Part shown: positions 18,472-27,169 of the stretch, one piece after another
Layout: the number at the start of each line of letters is the position of its first letter
How positions within the stretch are numbered: the first letter of the stretch is position 1
NCBI GenBank assembly: GCA_937880805.1
Contig: CALGRR010000109.1
Coordinates: 3,366-67,365 of the forward strand
Reading direction: 5' to 3'
Length of the DNA: 64,000 bases
From: an uncultured Clostridia bacterium
GTDB taxonomy: Bacteria > Bacillota > Clostridia > Oscillospirales > Acutalibacteraceae
The notes under the pieces: generated by a model
Told to the model about the DNA's origin: nothing
The model's database searches: none
Seen by the model: only the letters and a program-made list of their open reading frames with translations
Made by a program: the position numbers and the translations under genes

Positions 18472-18499
18472 AAAACGGCTTGCATATGCAGGCCGTTTA
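18472..18499. terminator. Bidirectional terminator, bofA / pucR
   Basis: AAACGGC and GCCGTTT close a hairpin of up to 12 pairs with one G-U and a TGCA/TGCA inner stem. The minus-strand copy continues into TTTTTTATTTG, a good tail for the regulator gene; the plus-strand tail is weaker. Confidence 0.8.
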
Positions 18500-18506
18500 A
18501 ACATTT

Positions 18507-19610
18507 TCAGTTTTTCTGAATTCTTTCAATAATAAAAGCAGTTACAAGTCTGCATTTGAACATAAGGTCGCTTAAGTCTCCGTCAAGCAGCTCTTCAACC
18601 TTGTGGAGTCGGTTAAGCAAGGTGTTTTTATGAACGCCAAGCTCTTCGGAGGCATCTTTTATGCTTGAATTATGTATAAGATATGCCTTAAGCGATTCGC
18701 AACAGCTGCTCTTATAATCTTTATCGTATTTTCTTAATATGCCAAGCGATTCTTCGTAAAATCTTTCGGTTATGGTTGGGTCGTCAACGGACATAATTAA
18801 ACCGAAAATGCCTGTATCCTCAAAGATAATACCGTTTTTATAATTCGGCAAAGCGCTTCTGTGCTCAAAAAGAGCAAGTGCACTTGAATAGCTTTTGTGC
18901 AACAGCGAAACATTGCTGACGCTGATTCCGATATACATCGGAATAGAATTCTGTGCGCAGAGATTTAAAAATTTTTTGAGCTCAGTTTTCGAAAAACCGC
19001 ACAAAGCAAAGATTTTTTTGCCTTTTATGTTAAGTCTGACAGCACTGCAACCGTGAGGAATCGGAGGAAGCTCCGCTGAATTCGGCTCTGTAAATGCAAT
19101 CTGAAGAATGTTGTTCATTCCGAAGCCGAGGTTATTGAGCACGAGGCGGTAGTCTTTTTCTTTTGCGGGATAAAAAACTGCCTGGGTTAAAGCCTCTGAA
19201 AGCTCCGAAGAATCGGTTTCCTTTTCGCTTTCAGAAAGCATAGTGCTTATTGAAAGCATTATTTCAGGCATATGTATGTGCCAGGGAACAACAAAAAGCG
19301 GAAAATCGTTTTCGTTGCAAAAATCTATTATTGAATCAGAAATGGATTCAATATAAGGTCCGAGGTTTATAACAAGAGCGCAGGCGTGTCTGCTGTGGGC
19401 TGACTGAATAATTTCAAAAAGCTCTTTTGCATTTCTTATGGCAACGCCTGTTATAAAAACGATTTCATTTCCCGTCAGAAAGGTTGAAATCTCAAGAGAT
19501 TCAACCATATGATACCAGCGTGCACTTCGGTTCATACCGTTTTGACCTGCGAGAAGCTTTACATCAAATAAACGGATTCTGTTATATATTTCATTAATGC
19601 TTATTGACAT
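18507..19610 (-). CDS. PucR family transcriptional regulator
   Basis: A 367-residue regulator. The N-terminal purine-catabolism-regulator-like domain is recognisable (LLAGQNGMNRSARWYHMVES, then EIVFITG). The C-terminal PucR-type helix-turn-helix reads SIKDASEELGVHKNTLLNRL near residue 325. It is the last gene of the minus-strand tau transcript, 21 bases after tauB, so it is the natural candidate to control the promoter at 22304-22276 with its twin repeats. The ligand is unknown. Confidence 0.85.
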   Translation of the reverse strand: MSISINEIYNRIRLFDVKLLAGQNGMNRSARWYHMVESLEISTFLTGNEIVFITGVAIRNAKELFEIIQSAHSRHACALVINLGPYIESISDSIIDFCNENDFPLFVVPWHIHMPEIMLSISTMLSESEKETDSSELSEALTQAVFYPAKEKDYRLVLNNLGFGMNNILQIAFTEPNSAELPPIPHGCSAVRLNIKGKKIFALCGFSKTELKKFLNLCAQNSIPMYIGISVSNVSLLHKSYSSALALFEHRSALPNYKNGIIFEDTGIFGLIMSVDDPTITERFYEESLGILRKYDKDYKSSCCESLKAYLIHNSSIKDASEELGVHKNTLLNRLHKVEELLDGDLSDLMFKCRLVTAFIIERIQKN

Positions 19611-19631
19611 AAATCATTTCCTTTTAAACTG

Positions 19632-20420
19632 TTATTCTTCGTTTATAATTTCAAGAATTTCATTGCGGATTTTGCGGTATTCTTCCGAATATTTTATATC
19701 ATCATCGCAAGCGCTTTTTATTCTGTCGCAAAAATCCAGATCGATTGTTTTTACGATTGTTCCGGGGCGTTCGGAAAGAATAATAATGCGGTTGGCGAGA
19801 ACCATTGCCTCATCAACATCGTGGGTAATCATAAACATTGTGCTTCCGTGTTCCTTGCGGATGTTACGGACAAGATCCTGCATTTTTACCCTTGTAAGAG
19901 CGTCAAGAGCGCCAAAGGGTTCATCCATAAGAATGATTTCGGGTTCGTTTGAAAGGGCACGGGCGAGTGAGGCTCTTTGCCTCATTCCGCCTGAAAGCTC
20001 ATACGGCATATTTTCGGCAAAAGCTGAAAGACCAACGCTTTTTATATATTTATCAACTGTTTTTTTGATTTGTTCCGAAGGCAGTCTTCTCATTTTCAAG
20101 CCGAAAGCGATATTATCATAAGTTGAAAGCCAGGGATAAAGAGTTGCATTCTGAAAAACAACGGCGCGGTTTTTATCGGGACCCGTTATAGGTTTTCCGA
20201 GGATTGTTGCGCTTCCTTGCGTGGGCATCAGAAAGCCTGCAATTATATTCAGCAAGGTGCTTTTTCCACATCCCGATTTACCGAGAACACAAACAAAATC
20301 ATTCTCATAAATATCAAGATTTATATCGGTTAAAGCATCAAACTTTGATTTTTTGTTTGCCGAGTAAGTGAGAACTATATCCTTAAGAGATATAACCGTT
20401 TTGCGTTTTGAATTATCCAT
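19632..20420 (-). CDS. tauB: Taurine/sulfonate-type ABC transporter, ATP-binding protein
   Basis: Cytoplasmic ATPase of 262 residues in the nitrate/sulfonate/taurine subclass. Walker A GKSGCGKSTLL near residue 44, signature LSGGMRQRASLARAL near 140, Walker B IILMDEPFGALDALTR. It lies 12 bases after the substrate-binding gene and has GGAG upstream. The taurine assignment rests on the strong TauA resemblance of the partner protein. Confidence 0.85.
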   Translation of the reverse strand: MDNSKRKTVISLKDIVLTYSANKKSKFDALTDINLDIYENDFVCVLGKSGCGKSTLLNIIAGFLMPTQGSATILGKPITGPDKNRAVVFQNATLYPWLSTYDNIAFGLKMRRLPSEQIKKTVDKYIKSVGLSAFAENMPYELSGGMRQRASLARALSNEPEIILMDEPFGALDALTRVKMQDLVRNIRKEHGSTMFMITHDVDEAMVLANRIIILSERPGTIVKTIDLDFCDRIKSACDDDIKYSEEYRKIRNEILEIINEE

Positions 20421-20432
20421 AATATTCTCCGT

Positions 20433-21428
20433 TTATGCTGCAACGCCGCTGCTGTTGCAAGCAGCTTCAAAAACATTCTTTTCGGGTAATTTTGCTATGC
20501 TTCCCTGCTCAAGAAGGAAGCTTGCAGTGTCATACAGTGTGTTTGCGAGATTTCCGCTTGCAAAATATTTTTCGTTTTGTTCAGCACTTGTTTCCCAAAC
20601 ATAGCCGGCCATCTGACGGGCGGCATCTTCTGCGGTAACTTCAAGGGATGCTGCAACGGTTTCTGCGGCCTGAGAGGGGTTTGAAAGATAAAGCTGTGTT
20701 GCTTTTTCAAGAGCGGAAACATAAGCCTTTACAAGTTCGGGATTTTCTTTTGCAAACGCTTCACGCACAACCTCTATTTCGCATGTCATATAGCCTGCTT
20801 CCGCCACATCGGCACTGTCAAGAATTATTTTGCCGTTATTTTGTGAGAGCTGTGAAAGTGTGGGCTCCCAGATATATGCAGCGTCTATATCGCCTCTCTG
20901 CCATGCGGCAAAAATGTCTGCCGGCTGCATATCAAGAAGCTCAATCTCTGTTTCGGCAATGCCGTTTGTTTCCAAGGCCTTAAGAAGGCTGTAGTGTGCT
21001 GTTGAAGCAAAGGGAGTTGCGATGATTTTTCCTTTAAGGTCGGCAACGGTATTAATTCCCGATGCGGAAGTAACAGCAAGTGCTTCGCCTGCACCAACGA
21101 TACCGTGAATATAAATAGCCTGAATACCTATTCCCGAAGAGATTGCGTTGGCAACGGGACAAGAGCCGATATAACCGAAATCGATTTCGCCTGCGGCGAG
21201 AGCGGCATTTATTTTTGCGCCTGAACTGAAGGTGAGAAACTCAACCTTGTAGCCGAGAGCTGAAAAAGCTTCTTCAACATAGCCTGCGGCTCTTGCAAGG
21301 TAGTCGGCAGAGGGGATTTCCTGAACACCAACCGTAACAAGCTTTTCTTCTTCTTCTTTTGATGCGCATGAGGAAAATGCTGAAAGCATAACAAAGCATG
21401 CCGTGATAATTGCCAATATCTTTTTCAT
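20433..21428 (-). CDS. tauA: Taurine-type ABC transporter substrate-binding lipoprotein
   Basis: A 331-residue exported protein with a lipoprotein-like signal (MKKILAIITACFVMLSAFSSC, Cys at residue 21). It closely follows the TauA pattern: FSSGAKINAALAAGEIDFGY, then FASTAHYSLLKAL, and IFAAWQRGDIDAAYIWEP. These segments are the ones I recall as near-identical in E. coli TauA. Taurine is abundant in the gut from bile-acid deconjugation. No desulfonation gene (tauD, xsc, islA) is in the window, so the fate of the substrate is unknown. Confidence 0.82.
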   Translation of the reverse strand: MKKILAIITACFVMLSAFSSCASKEEEEKLVTVGVQEIPSADYLARAAGYVEEAFSALGYKVEFLTFSSGAKINAALAAGEIDFGYIGSCPVANAISSGIGIQAIYIHGIVGAGEALAVTSASGINTVADLKGKIIATPFASTAHYSLLKALETNGIAETEIELLDMQPADIFAAWQRGDIDAAYIWEPTLSQLSQNNGKIILDSADVAEAGYMTCEIEVVREAFAKENPELVKAYVSALEKATQLYLSNPSQAAETVAASLEVTAEDAARQMAGYVWETSAEQNEKYFASGNLANTLYDTASFLLEQGSIAKLPEKNVFEAACNSSGVAA

Positions 21429-21452
21429 AACAAAAACATCCTTTTAATTATT

Positions 21453-22256
21453 TTATGATTTGCCTTTCCAGGGGATAAGCTTCTTTTCAAGAAAACGGAA
21501 GAGAATATCAACTGCAATTCCCGTCAGACCCATAATTATAACACCCATAAAAACAACATCGCTTCTTAAGTAGTTGCTTGCGTCAAGCACCATCCAGCCG
21601 ATGCCTGAGCGGGCGGCAACCATTTCAGATGCAACAAGAGTGCTGAAGCCTACGCCAAAAGCAGTTCTTCCGCCAACAAAAATCGAGGGCAGGCAGGCGG
21701 GAAGAACAACATGGGTGAAAAGCTGAAGCTTATTTGCACCAAGAGATCTTGCTCCGTTTATATAGTCAACGGGCACCGAAATAACCGCTGAAACGCAGGA
21801 TATATAAATGGGGGCAAAGCAAGCAAGAAAAAGCAGGGTTATTTTTGATTCATCGCCAATTCCTATCCATAAAACCAGAAGAGTGTAGTAAGCCAAAGGG
21901 GGAAGGGGGCGGTAGAATTCAATAAGGGGCTCAACGATTGCACGGAAAGCTCTGCTTGTGCCGCTTAACAGACCGAGAGGAATTGCTGTTATAACTGCAA
22001 GACCGAATGCAATTCCAAGCCTCTGAAAGCTTGCTCCGAGATGCTCAAGAAGCGTGTAATTCTTGTAGCCGTCAGTTAAGGCGGTAACAAAAGCGTTCCA
22101 TACATTTGCGGGTTTGGGAACAAATACTTCGCTTACCAAGCCGCCGCCCGAAACAATTTGCCAGAGTGCAAAAATAACCAGAATTGTCAGAACAGACAAA
22201 TATCTGTAATCTCCGAATTTAAAACTTCTTTTATTTTTCAAATTTGTATCCACCAT
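21453..22256 (-). CDS. tauC: Taurine/sulfonate-type ABC transporter permease
   Basis: A 267-residue inner-membrane permease with about six hydrophobic segments and the cytoplasmic EAA-type loop (YINGARSLGANKLQLFTHVVL read in two parts around residue 180). The start is set at the ATG at 22256: AAAGGA lies upstream and the protein begins MVDTNLKNKRSFKF. A longer in-frame GTG start at 22328 would lie upstream of the promoter and inside the repeat, so it is rejected. First gene of the tau transcript. Confidence 0.87.
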   Translation of the reverse strand: MVDTNLKNKRSFKFGDYRYLSVLTILVIFALWQIVSGGGLVSEVFVPKPANVWNAFVTALTDGYKNYTLLEHLGASFQRLGIAFGLAVITAIPLGLLSGTSRAFRAIVEPLIEFYRPLPPLAYYTLLVLWIGIGDESKITLLFLACFAPIYISCVSAVISVPVDYINGARSLGANKLQLFTHVVLPACLPSIFVGGRTAFGVGFSTLVASEMVAARSGIGWMVLDASNYLRSDVVFMGVIIMGLTGIAVDILFRFLEKKLIPWKGKS

Positions 22257-22275
22257 TCTTATAATTGTCCTTTGA

Positions 22276-22304
22276 ATTATAGTGGTGACACAGCACAAAG
22301 TCAA
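22276..22304 (-). promoter_or_regulatory. tau operon promoter
   Basis: On the minus strand TTGACT (22304-22299) and TATAAT (22281-22276) are 17 bases apart. The whole first copy of a 13-bp direct repeat fits inside the spacer. Confidence 0.85.
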
Positions 22305-22329
22305 TGGTAAAATATTGTGACACAGCACA
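22285..22329 (-). repeat. Twin 13-bp direct repeats, candidate operators
   Basis: GTGACACAGCACA occurs identically at 22285-22297 and 22317-22329, 32 bases apart (about three helical turns). Each is an imperfect palindrome with GTG and CAC ends. The first copy fills the -10/-35 spacer of the tau promoter, the second lies just upstream of its -35. A regulator bound to both would block RNA polymerase. Confidence 0.7.
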
Positions 22330-22356
22330 TAGGTTGTGGCGAACAGAATAAAATTA

Positions 22357-22385
22357 TTGACGAAAATTATTAAATGATATATTAT
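22357..22385 (+). promoter_or_regulatory. Promoter of GH51 gene
   Basis: TTGACG (22357-22362) and TATTAT (22380-22385) with a 17-base spacer, diverging from the tau promoter; the second tau repeat lies 27 bases upstream of the -35. Confidence 0.65.
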
Positions 22386-22408
22386 TTTAAAGAAGGAGAG
22401 GTTTTAGA

Positions 22409-25159
22409 ATGAAATACATTATTATAAAAAGCCTGAAAAAAGCGTTTTCAGCATTTTTATCTTTAATAATGACACTCACGGGCGGAATTTTTGGTGGAGA
22501 GGAGCCGGTTGAAATTAACAGACCGAAAGAAAATACGGTAACGGCATATGATACGGCGGCATCGGATTATCAGCTTTCAATAGATGCGGGAGAGGAAACA
22601 CACGATATAAGCGAATTGCTTTTCGGTGTTTTCTTTGAAGATATAAATTTTGCCGCAGACGGCGGACTTTACGCCGAAATGGTTGTTAACCGTTCATTTG
22701 AGTTTACCGAAATTGCGGCGGGCGACCAGCTTTACGGCTGGCAGAGTGTTGGAGGTGCAGCCGCAGAGGTTAAGGTTAACGATGCGGAAAATGCGTTGAA
22801 TGAAAACAACACAAACTATGCGGTTTTAACCAACACAACTGCAGAAAAAGCAGGCTTTGCCAACAGAGGCTTCCTTGACGGAATGGCTGTTGAAAAAGAT
22901 GTACGCTATAATTTCAGCGTTTATGCAAAGTCGCTCAACGGTTATAACGGAGCAATTTATGTTCAGCTTGCGGCTGACGAAAACGTTGTTGGCGAAGCAA
23001 AAATTGAGTCAATAACCGATGAATGGCAGAAATATTCGCTTTCAATAACCTCAGGGGTAACGGCTTCATCCGGAGTTACTCTTCGTGTGCTTATTGATAA
23101 CGGAAGCGTTGCGGTTGATATGGTATCCCTTTTCCCCGAAGATACCTTCAAGGGAAGAGAAAACGGAATGAGGAAGGATCTGGGAGTTCTGCTTGAAGAG
23201 CTTGAACCAAAGTTTCTTCGTTTCCCCGGCGGATGCATAACTGAAGGCTATGATTATGATACCGCATATAACTGGAAGGATTCAATAGGCGTTGGCAGAA
23301 ACGGCGAGCCGCTTGAATTCAACGGCGTTTACGGCGATGTTGCCGCAAGAAAGCAGGGCACAAATCTCTGGACAGACATTGCTGCAACCGATGACCCGTA
23401 TCCTTCGTTTATGTCTTACGGACTCGGCTTTTTTGAATATTTTCAGCTTGCAGAGGATATAGGTGCTGTTGGTGTGCCCGTTCTTAACTGCGGACTTTAT
23501 TGCCAGATGAGAGGCAGAGGCCCCGTTGATATGGAGAGCGAGGAGTTTGCACAGTATATTCAGGATATGCACGACCTGGTTGAATTCTGCAGAGGCGATG
23601 CAAGCAGTAAATGGGGCAAGGTGAGAGCTTCGCTCGGTCACGAAGAGCCTTTTGAGCTTAAATATATCTGCATCGGCAACGAGAATGAAAACGAAGTTTA
23701 TTTTGAAAGGTATAAGGCCTTCCTTGATTCCTTCAACGAAGCAAAGTCGGCAAATCCCGTGCTTTATGAGGGGCTTGAGCTGATTTATTCTTCGGGTGCG
23801 TCAGACGGCACTCACGGCGATAACTATATCAAATCCTATGAATATGCAAAAGAAGAAATAATGAATAACTATGGCGGAGATGTTCTTGCATTTGCGGGTG
23901 CAACCGACCAGCATTATTATAATGAGCCCGAGTGGTTTTTGGAAAACACCGATTATTATGATGAAAAGAATTACAGAAGAAACGCTTCCGAAATGACCGA
24001 TACCCTCTATGGCGGCGGAATAAATGTTTTTCTGGGCGAATATGCCGCAAAATCAAACACTCTTAAGGCAGCACTTGCCGAGGCGGCATATATGACGGGC
24101 CTTGAAAGAAACGGCGATATAGTTAAAATGGCGGCATATGCTCCGCTTTTCGGCAACCTCACCGCAAGGCATTGGGCTCCCGATCTGATTTGGTTCAATA
24201 ATCATCAGAGCACGGGCTCAATCAGCTACTATATGCAGAAAATTTTCTCAACCAACGCAGGCTTAACTCTTCTCAAATCAACTCTTGAAGGAGCAAAGAT
24301 TGAAAGAGCACCGCTGACGGGCAGAGTTGGCGTGGGCACCTGGTATACGGCGGCTGAATTTGATAACATAAAGCTTGTTGATAATGATACGGGCAAAAAA
24401 ATTGCATCGGATTCATTCACAGCCGTGCCTCTCTGGTGGAATTGGGAAAAGGCAAGTGACGGCGATTTTTCAATCAAAAACGGAAAGCTTGTTCAGAGCT
24501 CAACCTGGATGCAATACAGTAACACGGGCTCGGTTGCATATTTCGGCGACGAGGACTGGACAAATTATACATACACCCTTGAAGCAACAAAGCTTGACGG
24601 CGGAGAAGGCTTCCTTATTCCTTTTGCGGTAAAGGATATTGATAATAATTATTTCTGGAATATCGGAGGCTGGGGCAACACGGTTTCGGCATTGCAGAAG
24701 ATTGAAAACGGAATAAAAACGGGCAAGATTATCGGCACGGATAAGCCCTTTACCGCCGAAACGGGAAAAACCTATGAGCTTAAGGTTGTTGTTTCGGGCA
24801 CAAAGGTAAAATGCTATATAGACGGCGAGCTCTATGTTGACTGGGATTTTGCCACGGGTGCCGAAGCAGAGGCTTATCACGTTGTAAGCACCGATGAAAC
24901 GGGCGATGTTATTGTTAAAATAGTTAATGTAACATCTTCAAGCAGGGTTGTTGCGGTTGATGTTGAGGGCAAAAATATTGCAAAAAGTGCAAGAATCAGC
25001 CAGGTTGCAGGCAAGAGCCTTGCCGATGATAATATTCTCGGAGAAAAAGAGGATTGCATTATGGAAGAATTCACGCTTGACGGCTTCTCAGATGAGTTCA
25101 ACTACACCGTTCCCGCATATTCCGTAACCTGCATCAGGCTTTCCTCTGATAATTTATAA
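22409..25159 (+). CDS. Secreted alpha-L-arabinofuranosidase (GH51) with accessory domains
   Basis: A 916-residue hydrolase releasing L-arabinofuranose from arabinoxylan or arabinan. An N-terminal hydrophobic segment (about residues 9-27) acts as signal peptide or anchor. GH51 landmarks: GLYAEMVVNRSFEF near 90, LRFPGGCITEG near 270, acid/base Glu in IGNENENE near 424, nucleophile Glu in FLGEYAAKS near 541. A carbohydrate-binding beta-sandwich sits between the first landmark and the barrel (about 105-245). A second inserted beta-sandwich (about 655-825, with WWNWEKASDG and CYIDGELYVDW) interrupts the region before the C-terminal all-beta domain. Ribosome site AAGGAGAGG. Confidence 0.88.
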   Translation: MKYIIIKSLKKAFSAFLSLIMTLTGGIFGGEEPVEINRPKENTVTAYDTAASDYQLSIDAGEETHDISELLFGVFFEDINFAADGGLYAEMVVNRSFEFTEIAAGDQLYGWQSVGGAAAEVKVNDAENALNENNTNYAVLTNTTAEKAGFANRGFLDGMAVEKDVRYNFSVYAKSLNGYNGAIYVQLAADENVVGEAKIESITDEWQKYSLSITSGVTASSGVTLRVLIDNGSVAVDMVSLFPEDTFKGRENGMRKDLGVLLEELEPKFLRFPGGCITEGYDYDTAYNWKDSIGVGRNGEPLEFNGVYGDVAARKQGTNLWTDIAATDDPYPSFMSYGLGFFEYFQLAEDIGAVGVPVLNCGLYCQMRGRGPVDMESEEFAQYIQDMHDLVEFCRGDASSKWGKVRASLGHEEPFELKYICIGNENENEVYFERYKAFLDSFNEAKSANPVLYEGLELIYSSGASDGTHGDNYIKSYEYAKEEIMNNYGGDVLAFAGATDQHYYNEPEWFLENTDYYDEKNYRRNASEMTDTLYGGGINVFLGEYAAKSNTLKAALAEAAYMTGLERNGDIVKMAAYAPLFGNLTARHWAPDLIWFNNHQSTGSISYYMQKIFSTNAGLTLLKSTLEGAKIERAPLTGRVGVGTWYTAAEFDNIKLVDNDTGKKIASDSFTAVPLWWNWEKASDGDFSIKNGKLVQSSTWMQYSNTGSVAYFGDEDWTNYTYTLEATKLDGGEGFLIPFAVKDIDNNYFWNIGGWGNTVSALQKIENGIKTGKIIGTDKPFTAETGKTYELKVVVSGTKVKCYIDGELYVDWDFATGAEAEAYHVVSTDETGDVIVKIVNVTSSSRVVAVDVEGKNIAKSARISQVAGKSLADDNILGEKEDCIMEEFTLDGFSDEFNYTVPAYSVTCIRLSSDNL

Positions 25160-25188
25160 TTGACTTTTAGTGAAAAATTTGGTTTAAT
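25160..25188 (+). promoter_or_regulatory. Promoter of secreted PHP gene
   Basis: TTGACT (25160-25165) and TTTAAT (25183-25188), 17-base spacer, directly after the GH51 stop codon. Confidence 0.6.
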
Positions 25189-25219
25189 ATATCTATAATC
25201 TTAATCAGGAGATGTTGTT

Positions 25220-26578
25220 ATGAAAAATGCAAAAAAAGTTCTGAGCATTCTGCTTTCGGCAATTATGCTGATGCAGTTTGCAGTAATCGGCTTTGCTGCT
25301 GATGCCGACTACACAATCGTTTCACCTTATGAAGATGTTATCTGGGAAGGTGACGGTGCATGGGGTGCATATAAGGGCACAATCCATTCACACACAACCT
25401 ACAGCGATGCTGATGACACTCTTCCCGTTATGGTTAAGGAATATTATAATCAGGATTATGATTTCCTTGCAATTTCAGACCACGGCATAACAGGCGTTGA
25501 TTGGGATGAGGAGCCTGATACTCAGATTCTTTATACATACCAGCTTATTATCGATAATCCCTATGAGCACCTCACAACAGAAGAATATGAGCAGTTTAAG
25601 AACGGCACATATCCTCTCTATGACGGCACAATCAGAAACAAGAAGATTGTTCCCGTTCTCGGTGCAAACGAATTTAACAACCTTTCTCTTACAAAGAACC
25701 ACGTTAACGGTTTCTTCCTTCCCGCAGATAAGGGCAACGGCTTCCCCGGAATGGAAAATGAAATCGGTTATGAGCAGGCTGTTAAGTATATTGATGAAAA
25801 CGGCGGTCTTTCACATATCAATCACCCCGGTGACTGGCTTGCAACAAACGATAATCCCGATGCAGTAAATGAACCCGAAAACATCAAGTCCTTCGGCGAT
25901 TTGATGCTTAAATATGACAGCTGCCTCGGTATGGAAGTTTTCAACGAAAGAAACGGCACAACCGGTTATGACAGAATTCTCTGGGATAACCTTCTTATGT
26001 ATTGCCTTCCCTACGGCAAGAACATCATCGGCTACAGCAACACCGATGCTCACCACACAGGCACAGTTGACTCCTCATTCAGCGTGTTTATGATGAAGGA
26101 TAACACCGTTGAAAATATTAAAGAAACAATGCAGAACGGTGCATTCTTTATGATAACAAGAAAGCTCAGACCGAATGACAAAATAGGTCCCGAAGCAGAA
26201 ATTGATGTTATGAACCAGGGTCTTCCCTATCCTATGTTCACAAGCCTTACAGTTGACGGCCACAAGATTACCGCAACTGCAAAGGATGCAACCGAAATCA
26301 GATGGATTGCAAACGGTGAGATTATTTCAAAATCGGCAATCAACGGTGCAGTTACACTTGATCTTGACACAATTGACGGTGCAGAAGATTTTCAGTATGT
26401 AAGAGCTGAAATCTATGGCGAAGGCGGTCTTTGCATCAGCCAGGCACTTGTTATTGATAACGGCAGCGAGCCTCTTGAATTTGAAGAGGAAGAAATGAGC
26501 TTTATCGAAAGACTTCGTATTTTCTTCAAAGGAACAAAGATCTGGACAATTATTTCCGAAATCAAAAAAGCACTTTAA
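25220..26578 (+). CDS. Secreted PHP-domain protein
   Basis: A 452-residue protein with a cleavable signal peptide ending near GFAADA. Residues about 50-95 match the N-terminal metal-binding motif of PHP phosphoesterases: GTIHSHTTYSDADD, then YDFLAISDHG. Later His residues (SHINHPGD, SNTDAHHTG) complete a plausible trinuclear metal site. PHP enzymes hydrolyse phosphate esters; the substrate here is not evident. The C-terminus beyond about residue 370 looks like a small beta-domain followed by an amphipathic tail. It has its own promoter and terminator. Codon use is very strongly biased, suggesting high expression. Confidence 0.75.
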   Translation: MKNAKKVLSILLSAIMLMQFAVIGFAADADYTIVSPYEDVIWEGDGAWGAYKGTIHSHTTYSDADDTLPVMVKEYYNQDYDFLAISDHGITGVDWDEEPDTQILYTYQLIIDNPYEHLTTEEYEQFKNGTYPLYDGTIRNKKIVPVLGANEFNNLSLTKNHVNGFFLPADKGNGFPGMENEIGYEQAVKYIDENGGLSHINHPGDWLATNDNPDAVNEPENIKSFGDLMLKYDSCLGMEVFNERNGTTGYDRILWDNLLMYCLPYGKNIIGYSNTDAHHTGTVDSSFSVFMMKDNTVENIKETMQNGAFFMITRKLRPNDKIGPEAEIDVMNQGLPYPMFTSLTVDGHKITATAKDATEIRWIANGEIISKSAINGAVTLDLDTIDGAEDFQYVRAEIYGEGGLCISQALVIDNGSEPLEFEEEEMSFIERLRIFFKGTKIWTIISEIKKAL

Positions 26579-26586
26579 TATTTTTG

Positions 26587-26615
26587 AAGCACATACCGCA
26601 AAACGGTATGTGCTT
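26587..26615 (+). terminator. Terminator of PHP gene
   Basis: AAGCACATACCG (26587-26598) and CGGTATGTGCTT (26604-26615), perfect 12-bp stem, followed by TTTTATTG. Confidence 0.9.
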
Positions 26616-26620
26616 TTTTA

Positions 26621-26649
26621 TTGACAAGTTGTTTGTATATCCATATAAT
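26621..26649 (+). promoter_or_regulatory. Consensus promoter of small membrane protein
   Basis: TTGACA (26621-26626), 17 bases, TATAAT (26644-26649): a perfect consensus promoter beginning six bases after the preceding terminator stem. The predicted transcript start is near 26656. Confidence 0.88.
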
Positions 26650-26673
26650 TAAAAAATGGAAGGGGCGGATAAG

Positions 26674-27132
26674 ATGCAAACAAATAAGAAAAAGCATTCG
26701 GTTAAGTATTACATAGCTGTTGCGGTTTTTATGGAAACAACGGTTAACGCACTTTTTTCGCTGCTGTTTCATCATTCCGTCAGATTCTTTTATGCAGATT
26801 ATGCCCATCTTACCGTATGGGGTGATATTGTTTCCATTATTTCGGTTATTATTTCATTTGTTATATACGACTGCTTTGCGCACAGAGCATATAAAGAGCT
26901 TAAAAGCAGGCTGATGTTTCTGGGAATTGTTTATGTTGCATCGAAAGCCGCAAGCATAGTTCATTATCTTATGGCTGTTGCGGCATCCTTCCTGACCGCT
27001 GAGGTCGGTGATGCGGTGCACAGCACGGTTGCGATTATCATTTCGGTTCTTGAAGTAGCGGTTGATGTTATTGCCGCAATATGGCTTATGGGTTATTTTG
27101 ATAAAAAGCTGTTGAAAGAAAAGAATAAATAA
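26674..27132 (+). CDS. Small multi-pass membrane protein, unknown
   Basis: Not recognised. The 152-residue protein begins MQTNKKKHSVKYY and has four hydrophobic segments at roughly residues 13-31, 48-65, 78-100 and 118-136, with a basic C-terminus (KKLLKEKNK), suggesting an inner-membrane protein with both ends in the cytoplasm. An upstream in-frame ATG at 26656 coincides with the predicted transcription start, leaving no room for a ribosome site; the ATG at 26674 has AAGGGG about nine bases upstream and is preferred. It stands alone between its own promoter and terminator. Confidence 0.6.
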   Translation: MQTNKKKHSVKYYIAVAVFMETTVNALFSLLFHHSVRFFYADYAHLTVWGDIVSIISVIISFVIYDCFAHRAYKELKSRLMFLGIVYVASKAASIVHYLMAVAASFLTAEVGDAVHSTVAIIISVLEVAVDVIAAIWLMGYFDKKLLKEKNK

Positions 27133-27138
27133 AACAAA

Positions 27139-27164
27139 AACCGTCGGTGATTTCACCGACGGTT
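27139..27164. terminator. Bidirectional terminator
   Basis: AACCGTCGGTGA (27139-27150) and TCACCGACGGTT (27153-27164) between convergent genes; minus-strand tail reads TTTTGTTTTATT. Confidence 0.88.
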
Positions 27165-27169
27165 AATCT

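Noticed and set aside
22257..22328. Extended tauC start at GTG 22328
   Set aside because: It lies upstream of the well-formed promoter and inside the second repeat; the ATG at 22256 has a ribosome site and normal family N-terminus.
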